From: Chloroflexota bacterium
Lineage (GTDB): Bacteria; Chloroflexota; Dehalococcoidia; Lucifugimonadales; UBA3495
DNA length: 48,103 bases
Reading direction: 5' to 3'
Assembly: GCA_028875655.1 (NCBI GenBank)
Contig: JAPPCX010000105.1
Span: 1-48,103 of the forward strand
The translations under genes were made by a program, and so were the position numbers. Each line of letters starts with the position of its first letter. Positions within the stretch are counted from its first letter, which is position 1. Shown in pieces: positions 32,056-41,421 of the stretch. The notes beneath the pieces are model-generated. The model had not been told where the DNA came from. It saw only the letters and a list, made by a program, of their open reading frames with translations, and did no database searches.

Positions 32056-32090
32056 CAAATCGTCATGCGACGCTAGCCTTTGCCGCCGTC

Positions 32091-33377
32091 TTACGACAGG
32101 TTCACCGGCAGCCGCTCCAGCGTGCGGAAGGTGATGCTGGAGGTGTAGGTGAGATCCTCGGGGTTCGCGTCCATGTTCAGGTTCGGGAACCGCTCGGCGA
32201 TGGCCTTGAACGCTTCCTGACCTTCGAGCCGTGCCAACGTTGCGCCCAGGCAGTGGTGGATTCCGCTGCCAAAGGCAACGTGCGGGTTCGGGTAGCGCTC
32301 GATGTCAAAGTCATCGGGGCGGTCGAACACTTCGGGGTCGCGGTTGGCGGAGGTTACGAACCAGCGCATCCGCTCGTCCTTCTGGATAGTCTTGCCGCCC
32401 AGTTCCACATCCTCGCCGGCGATGCGGGTGATGGACTTGACCGGCGCGTCGTACCGCAAGCACTCTTCGGTGGCGCGGATCATCTTGCCAGCGGGGTCAG
32501 TCTTAAACAGCTCCCACTGGTCGGGATGTGTCATAAAGGCGCGGGTGCCGTTGCAGATGAGGTTGATGGTGGTCTCGTGGCCGGCCAGGAGCAGCAGGAT
32601 GGCGTTGGCAACGACCTGCTCCTCGCTCATAATCTGCTTGCCGGCGGCGTTGGTCGTCCGGGCGGCGTCGGTCATCTTGTCCAGCAGGTCGCCGTTGGGG
32701 TTCTTCAACCGCTCCTTGACCATGGGACGGAGATAATCCTGCAACTCGGTGATGCCCTCGGAGAGCGGCTGCATCCGATCGGCGTTGCCGCGACCGATGA
32801 ACAGCAGCTTCTCTGCCAGCGAGCGGATGAACTGCCGGTCGTAGGTCTCAATGCCCATCATGGCCGCGATGACCAGCAGGGGCAGCGGCGTCGCGTAGTC
32901 GCGCATCACGTCCATGTGGCCGCGATCTTCGGCCTCGTCCAGCAGCTGCTTGATGGCGGACTGCACCAGGGGGCGCCAGAGTTCCATGGCCTTGGGGGTG
33001 AAGTAGCCGTGGATGACCTTGCGCATATCGGTGTGGTCGGGGCCGCCGTGCTCGCGGATCTCTTCGTGGTCGCTGACCGCCCGCCGGTCGGTCTGGATGA
33101 ACCATTGGCTGAAGAAGTTCCGCACGTCCTCGTACAGGCCCATGTCGGACTCGTCGATGGAAGGATACGGAGGCAGCGGATCCCGGTGGAAGACCTCGGA
33201 GGAGAAAGCCTCGGGCCGGCGGGTGACCCAAACGAGGTCCTTGTACTTGGTGATGACCCAGAGCTTGTAGGGGTCATTCCAGTGGACCGGGTCTTCCTCC
33301 CGCATGCGCCCGAAATAGGTATAAGGGTCCTGGATGACCTCAGGCGAAAACAGGTTTTCATTGAACGTGGTAACCAT
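32091..33377 (-). CDS. Cytochrome P450 (third paralogue)
   Basis: The 428-residue P450 begins MVTTFNENLFSPEVIQDPY and shares most motifs with the second paralogue: HTDMRKVIHGYFTPKAME, AGHETTINLICNGTRAF, ECLRYDAPVKSI (ExxR) and FGSGIHHCLGA with Cys376. A GGGAGGG six bases before ATG 33377 sets the start; the open frame upstream (MQLLESGKL...) is not P450-like. The shared N-terminus and the shared order suggest duplication followed by divergence, perhaps for successive steps on one substrate. It has its own terminator. Confidence 0.93.
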   Translation of the reverse strand: MVTTFNENLFSPEVIQDPYTYFGRMREEDPVHWNDPYKLWVITKYKDLVWVTRRPEAFSSEVFHRDPLPPYPSIDESDMGLYEDVRNFFSQWFIQTDRRAVSDHEEIREHGGPDHTDMRKVIHGYFTPKAMELWRPLVQSAIKQLLDEAEDRGHMDVMRDYATPLPLLVIAAMMGIETYDRQFIRSLAEKLLFIGRGNADRMQPLSEGITELQDYLRPMVKERLKNPNGDLLDKMTDAARTTNAAGKQIMSEEQVVANAILLLLAGHETTINLICNGTRAFMTHPDQWELFKTDPAGKMIRATEECLRYDAPVKSITRIAGEDVELGGKTIQKDERMRWFVTSANRDPEVFDRPDDFDIERYPNPHVAFGSGIHHCLGATLARLEGQEAFKAIAERFPNLNMDANPEDLTYTSSITFRTLERLPVNLS

Positions 33378-33586
33378 ACAAACCCTCCCGTAACTGTCAC
33401 GGCAGACCGTAGCGCTGGAGTTTGCACCAGCGGCATTTCTTGCGAGTTTGCCAGATTCTAGCAATTGCACCGTATGGGGTCAATCTCAATCAGATTTCTA
33501 TATTATATCGCCCGCCGCATTGCCAAGACAAATACCATATCGCGACGGAATCCGTAATAAATCGACTCCAGGGCAACCCGGCCCCT

Positions 33587-33595
33587 TGCTATAAT
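33587..33595 (+). promoter_or_regulatory. Extended -10 promoter of glmU
   Basis: TGCTATAAT (TATAAT at 33590-33595), 42 bp before ATG 33637. No good -35 hexamer is seen, as expected for extended -10 promoters. Confidence 0.6.
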
Positions 33596-33636
33596 CCGCC
33601 TTGAATAGCCACACGCCTTTTGCGCGGAGGACAGCC

Positions 33637-35031
33637 ATGAGCGCGACCCAGCCCCAAACCGATAGCGTCGGCATCATCCTGGCGGCGGGACACGGGAGTC
33701 GCATGCGCTCGCGCATCGCAAAACCGCTACATACTGCGGCCGGCAAGGAATTGATCCGGTTTCCCGTGGACCTACTGACCAAATGCGGCATACAAACAAT
33801 CGTGGTAGTCGCCTCTCCGGACAATCATCCGGGGATTGCCGCTCTCTTGGGTGATCGGGTTCAGTACGCCATCCAGCCTGCTGCGAGAGGAACCGCAGAC
33901 GCCGTGTCATGCGGATTGGGGGCATTGAGTTCGGCGCCCGAGTTGGTGATGGTAACTGCGGCGGACACTCCGCTGGTGCGAGTGAAATCCGTTCGGCGGA
34001 TGCTCGACGAGCACGCATCCTGCCCTGACCGACGAATGACGATTCTGACCGCGCCCGACGTTTTCGGCCTCGACCTGGGGCACATCGAACGGGACAAACC
34101 TGGCGATACGGATTCGGTGGGGCGGGTTTCGGCAATCGTGGAGGCAGCCGACCGCCAAAGCGACCCGGGTCGTCCGGCAGAGGTGAATACGGGGGTGTAC
34201 TGTTTCGATGGGCAGTGGCTCGCCGAGAACGTTGGCCACACACCCGTGTCCGCTTCGGGGGAAACGTACCTCACGTCGCTGGCCGAGATGGGGGCGAAGG
34301 CCGGCGACGACATAGTTGCGGCGCCCTTTGCATGGGCGGACGAGGCCATGGGCGTCAACGACAGACAACAGCTGTCGGCAGTAGCGACGGTCTTGCAAGA
34401 CCGCATCAATTCGCACTGGATGCTGGAGGGAGTCACCATCATCGACCCCGCCACCACCTACATTGATGCCGACGTAACAATAGGAATGGACACCGTGATT
34501 CAGCCGAACACCATGCTGTCTGGGCAGACCGTTATAGCGGAGGATTGCGAGATCGGCCCCAACTCGGTGATCCGTGATTCAACGGTTGCAGACCGGTGCA
34601 GCATTGTTGCTTCCACGATTGAAGAGTCCAGCGTGCATGCTGACGTGAGCATCGGCCCTTATAGCCATCTACGCCCCCAATCGGTGATTGAGCGGGGAGT
34701 TCACCTTGGCAACTACGTCGAGGTGAAAAACAGTCGGATCGGTTCGTCCTCAGCCGCGGGGCACTTCTGTTACCTGGGAGACGCGGACATAGGGGCGGGG
34801 GTGAACGTAGGTGCGGGCACGATCACCTGCAACTATGACGGCGTGTACAAGCATCAAACCACGATCGGAGAAGGGGCGTTCATTGGCAGCGATACCATGC
34901 TGATCGCGCCCGTAACCGTGGGCGCAGGAGCGCTGACCGGCGCGGGATCGGTGGTCACCAGAGACGTACCTCCCGCTGGACGAGTGGCGGGCGTTCCTGC
35001 TAGACTTTTGGCATCGTCTAACGAGGAGTAA
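33637..35031 (+). CDS. glmU: Bifunctional GlmU: UDP-N-acetylglucosamine pyrophosphorylase/glucosamine-1-phosphate acetyltransferase
   Basis: GlmU makes UDP-GlcNAc for cell-envelope glycans. The 464-residue protein has an N-terminal nucleotidyltransferase domain. Its signature is LAAGHGSRMRSRIAKPLH, where the usual G-T-R-M reads GSRM and P-K reads AK; TAADTPL and GVND follow. The C-terminal left-handed beta-helix domain has YSHLRPQSVI, GNYVEVKNS, GDADIGAGVNVGAGTITCNYDG and FIGSDTMLIAPV. Both catalytic parts appear complete. ATG 33637 is set by GGAGG at 33626-33630. It is divergent from the P450 genes. Confidence 0.9.
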   Translation: MSATQPQTDSVGIILAAGHGSRMRSRIAKPLHTAAGKELIRFPVDLLTKCGIQTIVVVASPDNHPGIAALLGDRVQYAIQPAARGTADAVSCGLGALSSAPELVMVTAADTPLVRVKSVRRMLDEHASCPDRRMTILTAPDVFGLDLGHIERDKPGDTDSVGRVSAIVEAADRQSDPGRPAEVNTGVYCFDGQWLAENVGHTPVSASGETYLTSLAEMGAKAGDDIVAAPFAWADEAMGVNDRQQLSAVATVLQDRINSHWMLEGVTIIDPATTYIDADVTIGMDTVIQPNTMLSGQTVIAEDCEIGPNSVIRDSTVADRCSIVASTIEESSVHADVSIGPYSHLRPQSVIERGVHLGNYVEVKNSRIGSSSAAGHFCYLGDADIGAGVNVGAGTITCNYDGVYKHQTTIGEGAFIGSDTMLIAPVTVGAGALTGAGSVVTRDVPPAGRVAGVPARLLASSNEE

Positions 35032-35101
35032 ATCAGACCCATTGCAGTCCGGTTCCATCAGTCGATAAGTGCGCTGATGGCATCGGCGAAGGGCCGCCAG
35101 C

Positions 35102-36337
35102 TTGGATACCGACAGTAGCTTACCTCCGTTATTGTTCCTCGCCGCATCATTGCTGATCTTTGGTTGGGTCAGCGTTGCGGTGGCCACACGCAGACGGAGA
35201 CCGGGCCTGGTCGCGTTACTCGGATACGCGCCGTCCCCGGGACTCGGCGCGCTGCGGGTGCTTTCAGCCGGAACCGCCGGAGTTTCCTTAGGGACGGTGT
35301 TATTGGTCGTCAATACCACCATGCACCCGGCGCTGCTGCTCCTGATAGCCACGGCAGGCACTGCCGCAGCTCTCGTCACGATACAGGTACTGTCGGAGCG
35401 CCTCAGTTCGCTTTATCCCAACGCAGCGCGGCGGGTCGCCCACCCTCGCGGATGGTTCTCCGGACAGCGTACTCCGCCCACCAACGGCAATGCCTCTCCC
35501 GGCGGGTGGGAGTTCAGCCCCTCTACAACGCAGAGTCAGGCCGGCGCTCCCGATGCTGAAGACGACGGGCGCATGGAACTGGACGAGCTGACTGCGGATG
35601 AAATCCTGAACCTGGACCGGAACGACATCGACATGGTGCGCTCCATCAGCCGCATGGACGACCGGGACGTCCAGGACATCATGGTGCCGCGCCTGGACAT
35701 GGACGCGATCTCCGCAACGGCTTCCCTGGACGAAGTAGTGGAGAAATTCACCGCGACAAGGCACGCCAGGCTGCCAATGTACCGCGACACCATGGACAAC
35801 ATGATCGGGATAGTCCACATCAGCGACGTGCTGGCAGTTTTGTCTTCCGGACAAAGCACGGCCGGCTGGGAGGGCCTGGTGCGCGACGCCGAGTTCGTGG
35901 CCGAGAACATGGCCGTGGATGACCTGCTGCACCTCATGCGAGCCAAATCGCTGCAGATGGCGATTGTGGTTGACGAGTACGGAGGCGTGGAAGGCCTGGT
36001 AACCCTGGAGGACGTGCTGGAAGAAATCGTCGGTGAGATCGACGACGAATTCGCCGCCAGTGACCCGGACGCGCCTGTACTCGCAGACGACGGCTCATGG
36101 ATTTTGAGCGCCACGATGCCGGTGGAAGAGGTCAATCGAATCGCCGGGGTAGAACTCAACGGGCACGACATCAACACCATCGGCGGGTACGTCTATACCG
36201 AGTTGGGACGGATGCCCGCAATCGGCGATGTTGTCGCCAATGACGACCTGCTCATAGAAGTTGTGGAGATACGGGGACGCCGCATCCAGCAACTGCGCCT
36301 GTCGTTGACCGGAACCGGCGCCGAGTTGGGCCGATAA
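35102..36337 (+). CDS. CorC/HlyC-family protein with CBS pair (CNNM-like)
   Basis: The 411-residue protein has two or three N-terminal membrane segments (about residues 8-28, 50-70 and 75-95), a variable linker, and paired CBS domains (RMDDRDVQDIMVPRLDMDAI ... and VDDLLHLMRAKSLQMAIVVDEYGGVEGLVTLEDVLEEIVGEI). A C-terminal transporter-associated CorC_HlyC domain ends the protein. The full DUF21/CNNM membrane domain is shorter than usual. The family is linked to magnesium/cobalt efflux; the name hemolysin is historical. The start is TTG 35102, the only start before the first helix, 70 bp after glmU, so the genes may be co-transcribed. Confidence 0.8.
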   Translation: MDTDSSLPPLLFLAASLLIFGWVSVAVATRRRRPGLVALLGYAPSPGLGALRVLSAGTAGVSLGTVLLVVNTTMHPALLLLIATAGTAAALVTIQVLSERLSSLYPNAARRVAHPRGWFSGQRTPPTNGNASPGGWEFSPSTTQSQAGAPDAEDDGRMELDELTADEILNLDRNDIDMVRSISRMDDRDVQDIMVPRLDMDAISATASLDEVVEKFTATRHARLPMYRDTMDNMIGIVHISDVLAVLSSGQSTAGWEGLVRDAEFVAENMAVDDLLHLMRAKSLQMAIVVDEYGGVEGLVTLEDVLEEIVGEIDDEFAASDPDAPVLADDGSWILSATMPVEEVNRIAGVELNGHDINTIGGYVYTELGRMPAIGDVVANDDLLIEVVEIRGRRIQQLRLSLTGTGAELGR

Positions 36338-36364
36338 GCCGGAAATCCGACTTTCCGAACCGGG

Positions 36365-37120
36365 CTATTTCATCCCGACCAGTTCGCCGCTCAATATCAG
36401 GAAGTGGTCGTACAGGCCAGACGGCACGGGAACCGCCAGGTGTATGGTTGCGCGCTCGCTGCCGCTGAGCCGCAGGTCGGAGGCTCGGAAAACGTCGGTG
36501 TGAGTCGCGGCGTACACGTAGATGCCGGAGCCGTTGTCGACGTAGATCAGGATATCCTCGCCGCCAGCGAGCACGTCCGCAGCGGTAGTTAATCCCTCGA
36601 AATTGTTGGCGCGCTGGCCGGCTTCGCCGAAGAACCACATCGCACCCCTTTCACCCGGGTTGGCCCGCAAAATATCCAAGCCGTCCGAATCCGCGGCGTT
36701 CGAGTGCGCAACTATGGCTCCCCCGGTGAGGCTCGTTTTGACGCTGATGCCCAGCTCGGGAACCATCACACGCTGGGCAGGCGGCAACGTACCCAGCGGC
36801 TGCGCGTCGGATTGGGAAAGAGGCGTAAAACCCAAGCCGGCCATGGTGTCAGCGTAGGCGTCGGGCTGCAACGCTAACTGGGATACGATATCGCCGTCCC
36901 GTGGGGCCTGGAGAGCCTGGCCGGCCGCCACCAGAGTAGTGTCCTGTCGCCGGCCGACGTAGTCATCCACGTTCGACCGCAGCCAATACAGGTTGCCGTA
37001 GTAGGCCAACGCCGCGACGACCAGCAGCGCGCCGAAGGCCAGCAGCGCGATACCGGCCCAACGCAGGCCATGGTACTGCGCCTGGGCGCGCATCTGCATG
37101 TAGTCCAATCCGATTTCCAT
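36365..37120 (-). CDS. Sortase-fold membrane protein lacking the catalytic residues
   Basis: The 251-residue protein has one N-terminal transmembrane helix (about 20-45) and a C-terminal domain with the sortase strand order: MVPELGISVKTSLTGG, GAMWFFGEAGQ, FEGLTTAADVLAGGEDILIYVDN, YVYAATHTDVF and IHLAVPVPSGLYDHFLIL. In sortases the second block carries the catalytic His (GH), the last one Cys (TC) and Arg. Here these positions read Glu (GE), Val/Pro and His. It is therefore probably a non-catalytic relative with a structural or binding role. ATG 37120 is the start. It converges with the CBS-protein gene. The fold is inferred by eye. Confidence 0.5.
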   Translation of the reverse strand: MEIGLDYMQMRAQAQYHGLRWAGIALLAFGALLVVAALAYYGNLYWLRSNVDDYVGRRQDTTLVAAGQALQAPRDGDIVSQLALQPDAYADTMAGLGFTPLSQSDAQPLGTLPPAQRVMVPELGISVKTSLTGGAIVAHSNAADSDGLDILRANPGERGAMWFFGEAGQRANNFEGLTTAADVLAGGEDILIYVDNGSGIYVYAATHTDVFRASDLRLSGSERATIHLAVPVPSGLYDHFLILSGELVGMK

Positions 37121-37236
37121 CTTGTTACCCTGCTCGTTCAGCGGAGGAGACCGCAGGCTCCCAGACCGGAGTGTTGGCGCCAGAGCGTATCCGGCGACGG
37201 CCGAACCAGCGCCGGCCCCTGGTCAGGTATTGAAGT

Positions 37237-37434
37237 TCAGTGTCGGCCCGAGCGGATGGGTTCGTTGACGAAAATGTCCCCGTTGCGGATTTTGATGTTG
37301 TAACCGCAGCCGGGATTAATGCACGTCCAGGCCTTGTAATGGACCGCAGCTCCTTGAGCGCCATAGTCGGACAGCGGGACCAAAGCTCCGATATTGCATT
37401 GTTGACAGACCGGCAACTCCATAGCTTCCACCAA
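37237..37434 (-). CDS. Small zinc-ribbon-like protein
   Basis: This short protein (about 65 residues) has CQQCNIG and CINPGCGY, a Cys pattern suited to one zinc, and ends IFVNEPIRSGRH. TTG 37434 has GGGAGG five bases upstream; GTG 37449 or ATG 37422 are alternatives. No function is recognised. It stands between the rpoD operon and the sortase-like gene. Confidence 0.5.
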   Translation of the reverse strand: MVEAMELPVCQQCNIGALVPLSDYGAQGAAVHYKAWTCINPGCGYNIKIRNGDIFVNEPIRSGRH

Positions 37435-37537
37435 GATAACCTCCCTCACCCAGCGTTCACTGGGGTTTCGGGTGGGAGTCTATCGCTTCCCGCCAACAAT
37501 TTGCCTACGTGTGGGTGGACGTTTTTGAGCGTTTTAC

Positions 37538-37567
37538 AAAAAAGGGGACGAACCGCAGTCCGTCCCC
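37538..37567 (-). terminator. Intrinsic terminator of the dnaG-rpoD operon
   Basis: On the minus strand GGGGACG and CGTCCCC pair over a ten-base loop and are followed by TTTTTT (37538-37543), 31 bp after the rpoD stop. Confidence 0.88.
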
Positions 37568-37597
37568 AATCCTGGCCGTGTTGCGCTACCGGAATGT

Positions 37598-39340
37598 TTA
37601 TTCCAGGTAGTCGCGGAGTTTCTTGGAACGGGAAGGATGGCGCAGCTTTCTGATGGCCTTGGCCTCGATCTGGCGGATACGCTCCCGAGTAACGCCGAAC
37701 TCGCGGCCAACTTCTTCCAAAGTGCGGGTACGCCCGTCCTCCAGACCGAAACGGAGCTTGAGGACGCGGCTTTCGCGGTCGGTAAGGGAGTTGAGAACTT
37801 CCTGCACCTGCTCGCGCAACAACTGGGCCGAAGCGGCGTCGGCCGGAGCCAGGGTGGTCCGGTCTTCGATGAAGTCTCCAAGGAAGGAGTCCTCTTCCTC
37901 GCCGATGGGGGTTTCCAGCGAGACCGGCTCCTGGGAAATCTTCTGGATCTCCTCCACCTTTTCGGGGGTCATTTCCATGGCTTCGGCCAATTCATCGGTG
38001 GTGGGCTCACGGCCCTTTTCCTGCAGGAGCCGGCGGTGGTGTCGCATCAGCTTGTTGATGGTCTCCACCATGTGAACCGGGATGCGGATGGTGCGAGCCT
38101 GGTCGGCGATGGCGCGGGTAATGGCCTGGCGGATCCACCAGGTGGCATAGGTGCTGAACTTGTAACCCTTGCGGTAGTCGAACTTTTCGACGGCGCGAAT
38201 CAGGCCGATGTTGCCTTCCTGGATCATGTCGAGGAGCGCCATGCCGCGACCGATGTACTTCTTGGCGACGCTGACGACCAATCGCAGGTTGGCCTCGGTA
38301 AGGTGGGTCTGGGCGCGCTCGCCGTTGCGCTTGGTCTGGTCGAAGTGCATCGCGGCGTCGAAATTCTCCTGCTCAACCAGATCGCTCATCCCGGGTTCCC
38401 GGAGCAATTGGGTCAGGAGCAGCAGAGAACAGTGGTCGTCCTGGGCATACAACGGGGGCACGTCCAGGCCCTGCTCGGGGCCGTAGCAGCCGCCCACGCC
38501 GTCGGGGTGCAGTTCCGCCCAGATCGGGACGTACGCAGTAACCACGTCCACGACACGCGGCGGCAGAACCCAGGTGTCCAGGGAAAGCTGAACGATGCGC
38601 TGGTACGCGACTTCCTCGGTGATGTCCAGGTCACGGGCGACCTGTTCCACCATTGCCGGCGCAACTTCGGCGTCGATGGCCTTGCGGAGGGTCGGAGATT
38701 CCTTGACCTCGGCGAGAGTCATGAACTCGTAGAGTTCCAGATAGCGGGCCAACGAGCGCACCAGGGGCGCAGCGTTGGCAATGCGCGCGAGGAGCACCAT
38801 GGCAGCTTCCCAGGCGGCGGCCTCCATCGGCGGGGCATCACCGGCATCCAGGTACTCGACCTGGGTATCGTCAGTGGCGGCCCGCTCGGCCAGTTCCTGC
38901 TCCAACTTGAGCAGGTGGTTGAGTCCCTCCAACTGGCGCGCGAGACGGCGCTCGTCGGCGGAGGTCAGCAGGTCAACCCGACCGATTTCCCGGAGATACA
39001 TGCGAACCGGGTCGTCCAGGGCATCGGCGCTGTCGGTGGTATCAACTTCAGCCCAGTCGCGTTCCTCGCGTTCCATGTCGCGAGCGGAAGGGCCGTCCTC
39101 GGGCAGCACGGTGCGCCGGGCAGCGGCCATTTGCCGGATCTGCCATTCGTCTTCGGTAGAGTCCTGGTCATCGACGGCGACGGGGGAAACGGTTTCCTCC
39201 TCGTCATCGACGGTATCTTCGTCCTCGTCGGAGTCGCTGGCGGTAGCGATGGCGGACGAGATGGAGATGGGTTCACTCCCGTCGTAGTCCGGCTCGTCTT
39301 CATCAACGATAACGTTGCGTCGATTGCTGATTATGGTCAT
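37598..39340 (-). CDS. rpoD: Primary RNA polymerase sigma factor (RpoD/SigA)
   Basis: The 580-residue sigma-70 has an acidic, disordered N-terminus (about 1-105) and region 1.2 ([18 protein letters not shown]). An insertion of about 200 residues precedes region 2. Region 2 ([57 protein letters not shown]), region 3 and region 4 ([45 protein letters not shown]) are intact. It directs housekeeping transcription. The insert contains [12 protein letters not shown], unlike the non-conserved region of familiar RpoD proteins. ATG 39340 has GGAGG four bases upstream. It begins ten bases after dnaG, the classic primase-sigma operon. Confidence 0.95.
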   Translation of the reverse strand: MTIISNRRNVIVDEDEPDYDGSEPISISSAIATASDSDEDEDTVDDEEETVSPVAVDDQDSTEDEWQIRQMAAARRTVLPEDGPSARDMEREERDWAEVDTTDSADALDDPVRMYLREIGRVDLLTSADERRLARQLEGLNHLLKLEQELAERAATDDTQVEYLDAGDAPPMEAAAWEAAMVLLARIANAAPLVRSLARYLELYEFMTLAEVKESPTLRKAIDAEVAPAMVEQVARDLDITEEVAYQRIVQLSLDTWVLPPRVVDVVTAYVPIWAELHPDGVGGCYGPEQGLDVPPLYAQDDHCSLLLLTQLLREPGMSDLVEQENFDAAMHFDQTKRNGERAQTHLTEANLRLVVSVAKKYIGRGMALLDMIQEGNIGLIRAVEKFDYRKGYKFSTYATWWIRQAITRAIADQARTIRIPVHMVETINKLMRHHRRLLQEKGREPTTDELAEAMEMTPEKVEEIQKISQEPVSLETPIGEEEDSFLGDFIEDRTTLAPADAASAQLLREQVQEVLNSLTDRESRVLKLRFGLEDGRTRTLEEVGREFGVTRERIRQIEAKAIRKLRHPSRSKKLRDYLE

Positions 39341-39350
39341 AGAGCCTCCG

Positions 39351-41171
39351 TTATGTACCGGTCGGCGCCGACGGCTTGAGGAGCCGGTCGATTTCGCCGA
39401 TGCGGCTATTGTTGTCGAGCAGCCGTTGGGCCAGGGGAGATTCCATGTTATCCATGATCTCCGGAAGGCTGGACAGCTGTTTGGTTTCGTTGTTGAGATA
39501 TTCCCTTTCCAGGGCCAGGCTCATTTGTAGCCAGGCCTTTTCGCGTTTCACTTGGCTGGACAGTCTCAATTCCCGGGAGCGCAGAGCGTCCAGATGGGAT
39601 TCCAACTCCGGCCCGACCTGGACTTCATCGGAACCCATGCCGGCAATTACGTTGCGGTATATTTCCCGGTTCTCTGAGCGGCTGAACCATTCCGTGGACG
39701 GCGTGGTTTGATACTCGTTGCCCAGCGTTTCCATGCCGTGTTGGAGGAGAAAGGCGAGCAGCGATTCCTCCACGGCGTCGTAGTCCCGCGCCGGGGGAGG
39801 GGTTGCCTCGGCGGCAGTGTCAGCGACGGGGAGTCCGCGCCGGTGGTTGGCGGACTGGCGCTGGGTTTCGCGCAACGCCGTGCGCAGGGTGTCGTTGTTC
39901 AAGCCCAGCCGGGCGGATAACCGGTCCAGGTACAGGTCGCTGCGCACCGGGTCCGGAATTTGCGCGACGAACCGGAGCATGGTGTGAGCCACCCAGGACC
40001 GGCCGTCGGGACTTTCCAGGTCGGCGCGGCCGGAAAGAGACGTCAAGAGATAATCAAATAATTCCTGAGCCTGCTCCACGAACGCGGGCCACGCGCCCGG
40101 CTCCCGGCGGATGTAGTCGTCGGGGTCCTGACCAGGCGGGAGTTCGGCGACGCGCAGTTCCATTGCGTCGGGCTGCTGGAGCATGGACGCGGAGGTCTGC
40201 TGAGAATTGCGGCGCTGAAACACTCCCCATGAAGATTCCAGGCTGCGCAGGGTCGCGTTGCGGCCGGCCGGGTCGCCATCCAGGGCCATGGTTACGTTGT
40301 TGGTCAGACGTCGAACCAAGGCAACTTGGTGCTCGGTAAGGGCGGTGCCCATGGAGGCGACGACGTTGTCATAGCCGTGTTGGTGAGCCATCACGGCGTC
40401 CATGTAGCCTTCCACGATGACGGCGCCACGTTGCCGGACGGGTTCTTTGGCCAGGTGCATTGCGTAGAGGATTCTCGATTTGTCGAACACCGGGGTGCGT
40501 GGGGTATTGAGGTATTTGGGCGTAGCGTCCGGGTCAAGGGCGCGGCTGCCGAATCCGGCGACGCGGGCCTGCCAGTCCCGAATGGGAATCATCAGCCGTC
40601 CCCGGAAAAAGTCGTAGCGCCGGCCGTCGTCGGTTTGTCCGGCCAGGGCAGCCCGAACTATCAGATCATCTTCGTAGCCGGCCTGCCTCAGGTGCGCCAG
40701 CAGGCGATTGTCCCGGGGCGGGCTGTAGCCGAGTTCGAAGGTCTGGATAGAGCGGTCGCTGATACCCCGCTGTGCCAGGTAGTCGCGGACGAACGCCGCT
40801 TCCGGTTCGCCCAGCATCCGCTGGAAGAAGAGACGGGCCGCGTCGTTGATCTCGAAAAGTTGCCGGGCAACGCCCCCGGATTCCTGATTGTTGACCAGAG
40901 TAACGCCGACGCGGGCGGCCAGAGTCTGCAGGGCATCCCGGAATTCCACCCGGTCGGCCTTCATGACGAAGGAGAAGGCGTCGCCGCCCTCGGCGCAGGA
41001 CCCGAAGCACCGCCACGACTGCCGGTCCGGGAAAACGAAGAAGGAAGGGGTGCGTTCCTGGTGAAAGGGGCAGTTAGCCTTCAGGGAACTGCCGGACCGC
41101 TGGAGATTCACGTACCCGGATATTAGCTCAACGATGTCCAGCCGGCTTTTTACGTCGTCAATCTGCGTCAT
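39351..41171 (-). CDS. dnaG: DNA primase
   Basis: DnaG makes RNA primers for replication. The 606-residue protein has the CHC2 zinc ribbon [16 protein letters not shown] ... [12 protein letters not shown], the TOPRIM domain with [14 protein letters not shown] and [11 protein letters not shown], and a C-terminal helical region for helicase contact. Start ATG 41171 begins [20 protein letters not shown] 41180 is a second possibility. It is transcribed from an extended -10 promoter at 41211-41219, next to a palindromic repeat, and is followed by rpoD. Confidence 0.94.
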   Translation of the reverse strand: MTQIDDVKSRLDIVELISGYVNLQRSGSSLKANCPFHQERTPSFFVFPDRQSWRCFGSCAEGGDAFSFVMKADRVEFRDALQTLAARVGVTLVNNQESGGVARQLFEINDAARLFFQRMLGEPEAAFVRDYLAQRGISDRSIQTFELGYSPPRDNRLLAHLRQAGYEDDLIVRAALAGQTDDGRRYDFFRGRLMIPIRDWQARVAGFGSRALDPDATPKYLNTPRTPVFDKSRILYAMHLAKEPVRQRGAVIVEGYMDAVMAHQHGYDNVVASMGTALTEHQVALVRRLTNNVTMALDGDPAGRNATLRSLESSWGVFQRRNSQQTSASMLQQPDAMELRVAELPPGQDPDDYIRREPGAWPAFVEQAQELFDYLLTSLSGRADLESPDGRSWVAHTMLRFVAQIPDPVRSDLYLDRLSARLGLNNDTLRTALRETQRQSANHRRGLPVADTAAEATPPPARDYDAVEESLLAFLLQHGMETLGNEYQTTPSTEWFSRSENREIYRNVIAGMGSDEVQVGPELESHLDALRSRELRLSSQVKREKAWLQMSLALEREYLNNETKQLSSLPEIMDNMESPLAQRLLDNNSRIGEIDRLLKPSAPTGT

Positions 41172-41210
41172 AGCGTTCAATCAAAAGTTCAGTCACGTTA
41201 AGCCACCGTT

Positions 41211-41219
41211 ATTATAGCA
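41211..41219 (-). promoter_or_regulatory. Extended -10 promoter of dnaG-rpoD
   Basis: On the minus strand TGCTATAAT, with the -35 region falling into the palindromic repeat at 41228-41255. Confidence 0.6.
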
Positions 41220-41227
41220 CATGGGAC

Positions 41228-41255
41228 TGGATTCCCGCGAAAGCGGGAATGACGG
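41228..41255. repeat. Dispersed palindromic repeat, copy 5
   Basis: TGGATTCCCGC, GAAA, GCGGGAATGACGG, inverted relative to copies 2 and 3. Confidence 0.85.
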
Positions 41256-41363
41256 TGGAGGGCGGGGATAATGACAGTGGAAGGCGGGGGGATGATGACG
41301 GGGTTGAAAACCGAGAGTGCCCGACGGGACTGGGCGAGCGTTGGCGGTAAGCGGGCAGTGACG

Positions 41364-41397
41364 AAAGGGCCGCTGCCCGTGGAACAGGCAGCGGCCC
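41364..41397 (-). terminator. Intrinsic-like terminator of the SelW-like gene
   Basis: On the minus strand GGGCCGCTGCC and GGCAGCGGCCC form an 11-bp stem over nine bases, followed by TTTC, 25 bp after the stop. Confidence 0.8.
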
Positions 41398-41421
41398 GGA
41401 GTTTCGAGAGTCTGCCGGGGA

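Noticed and set aside
31800-33461. Plus-strand open frame of 553 codons over the third P450 gene
   Set aside because: Antisense shadow; P450 motifs on the minus strand are complete.
37637-39379. Plus-strand open frame of 580 codons opposite rpoD
   Set aside because: Antisense shadow of the sigma-factor gene; no motif, and no ribosome-binding site.
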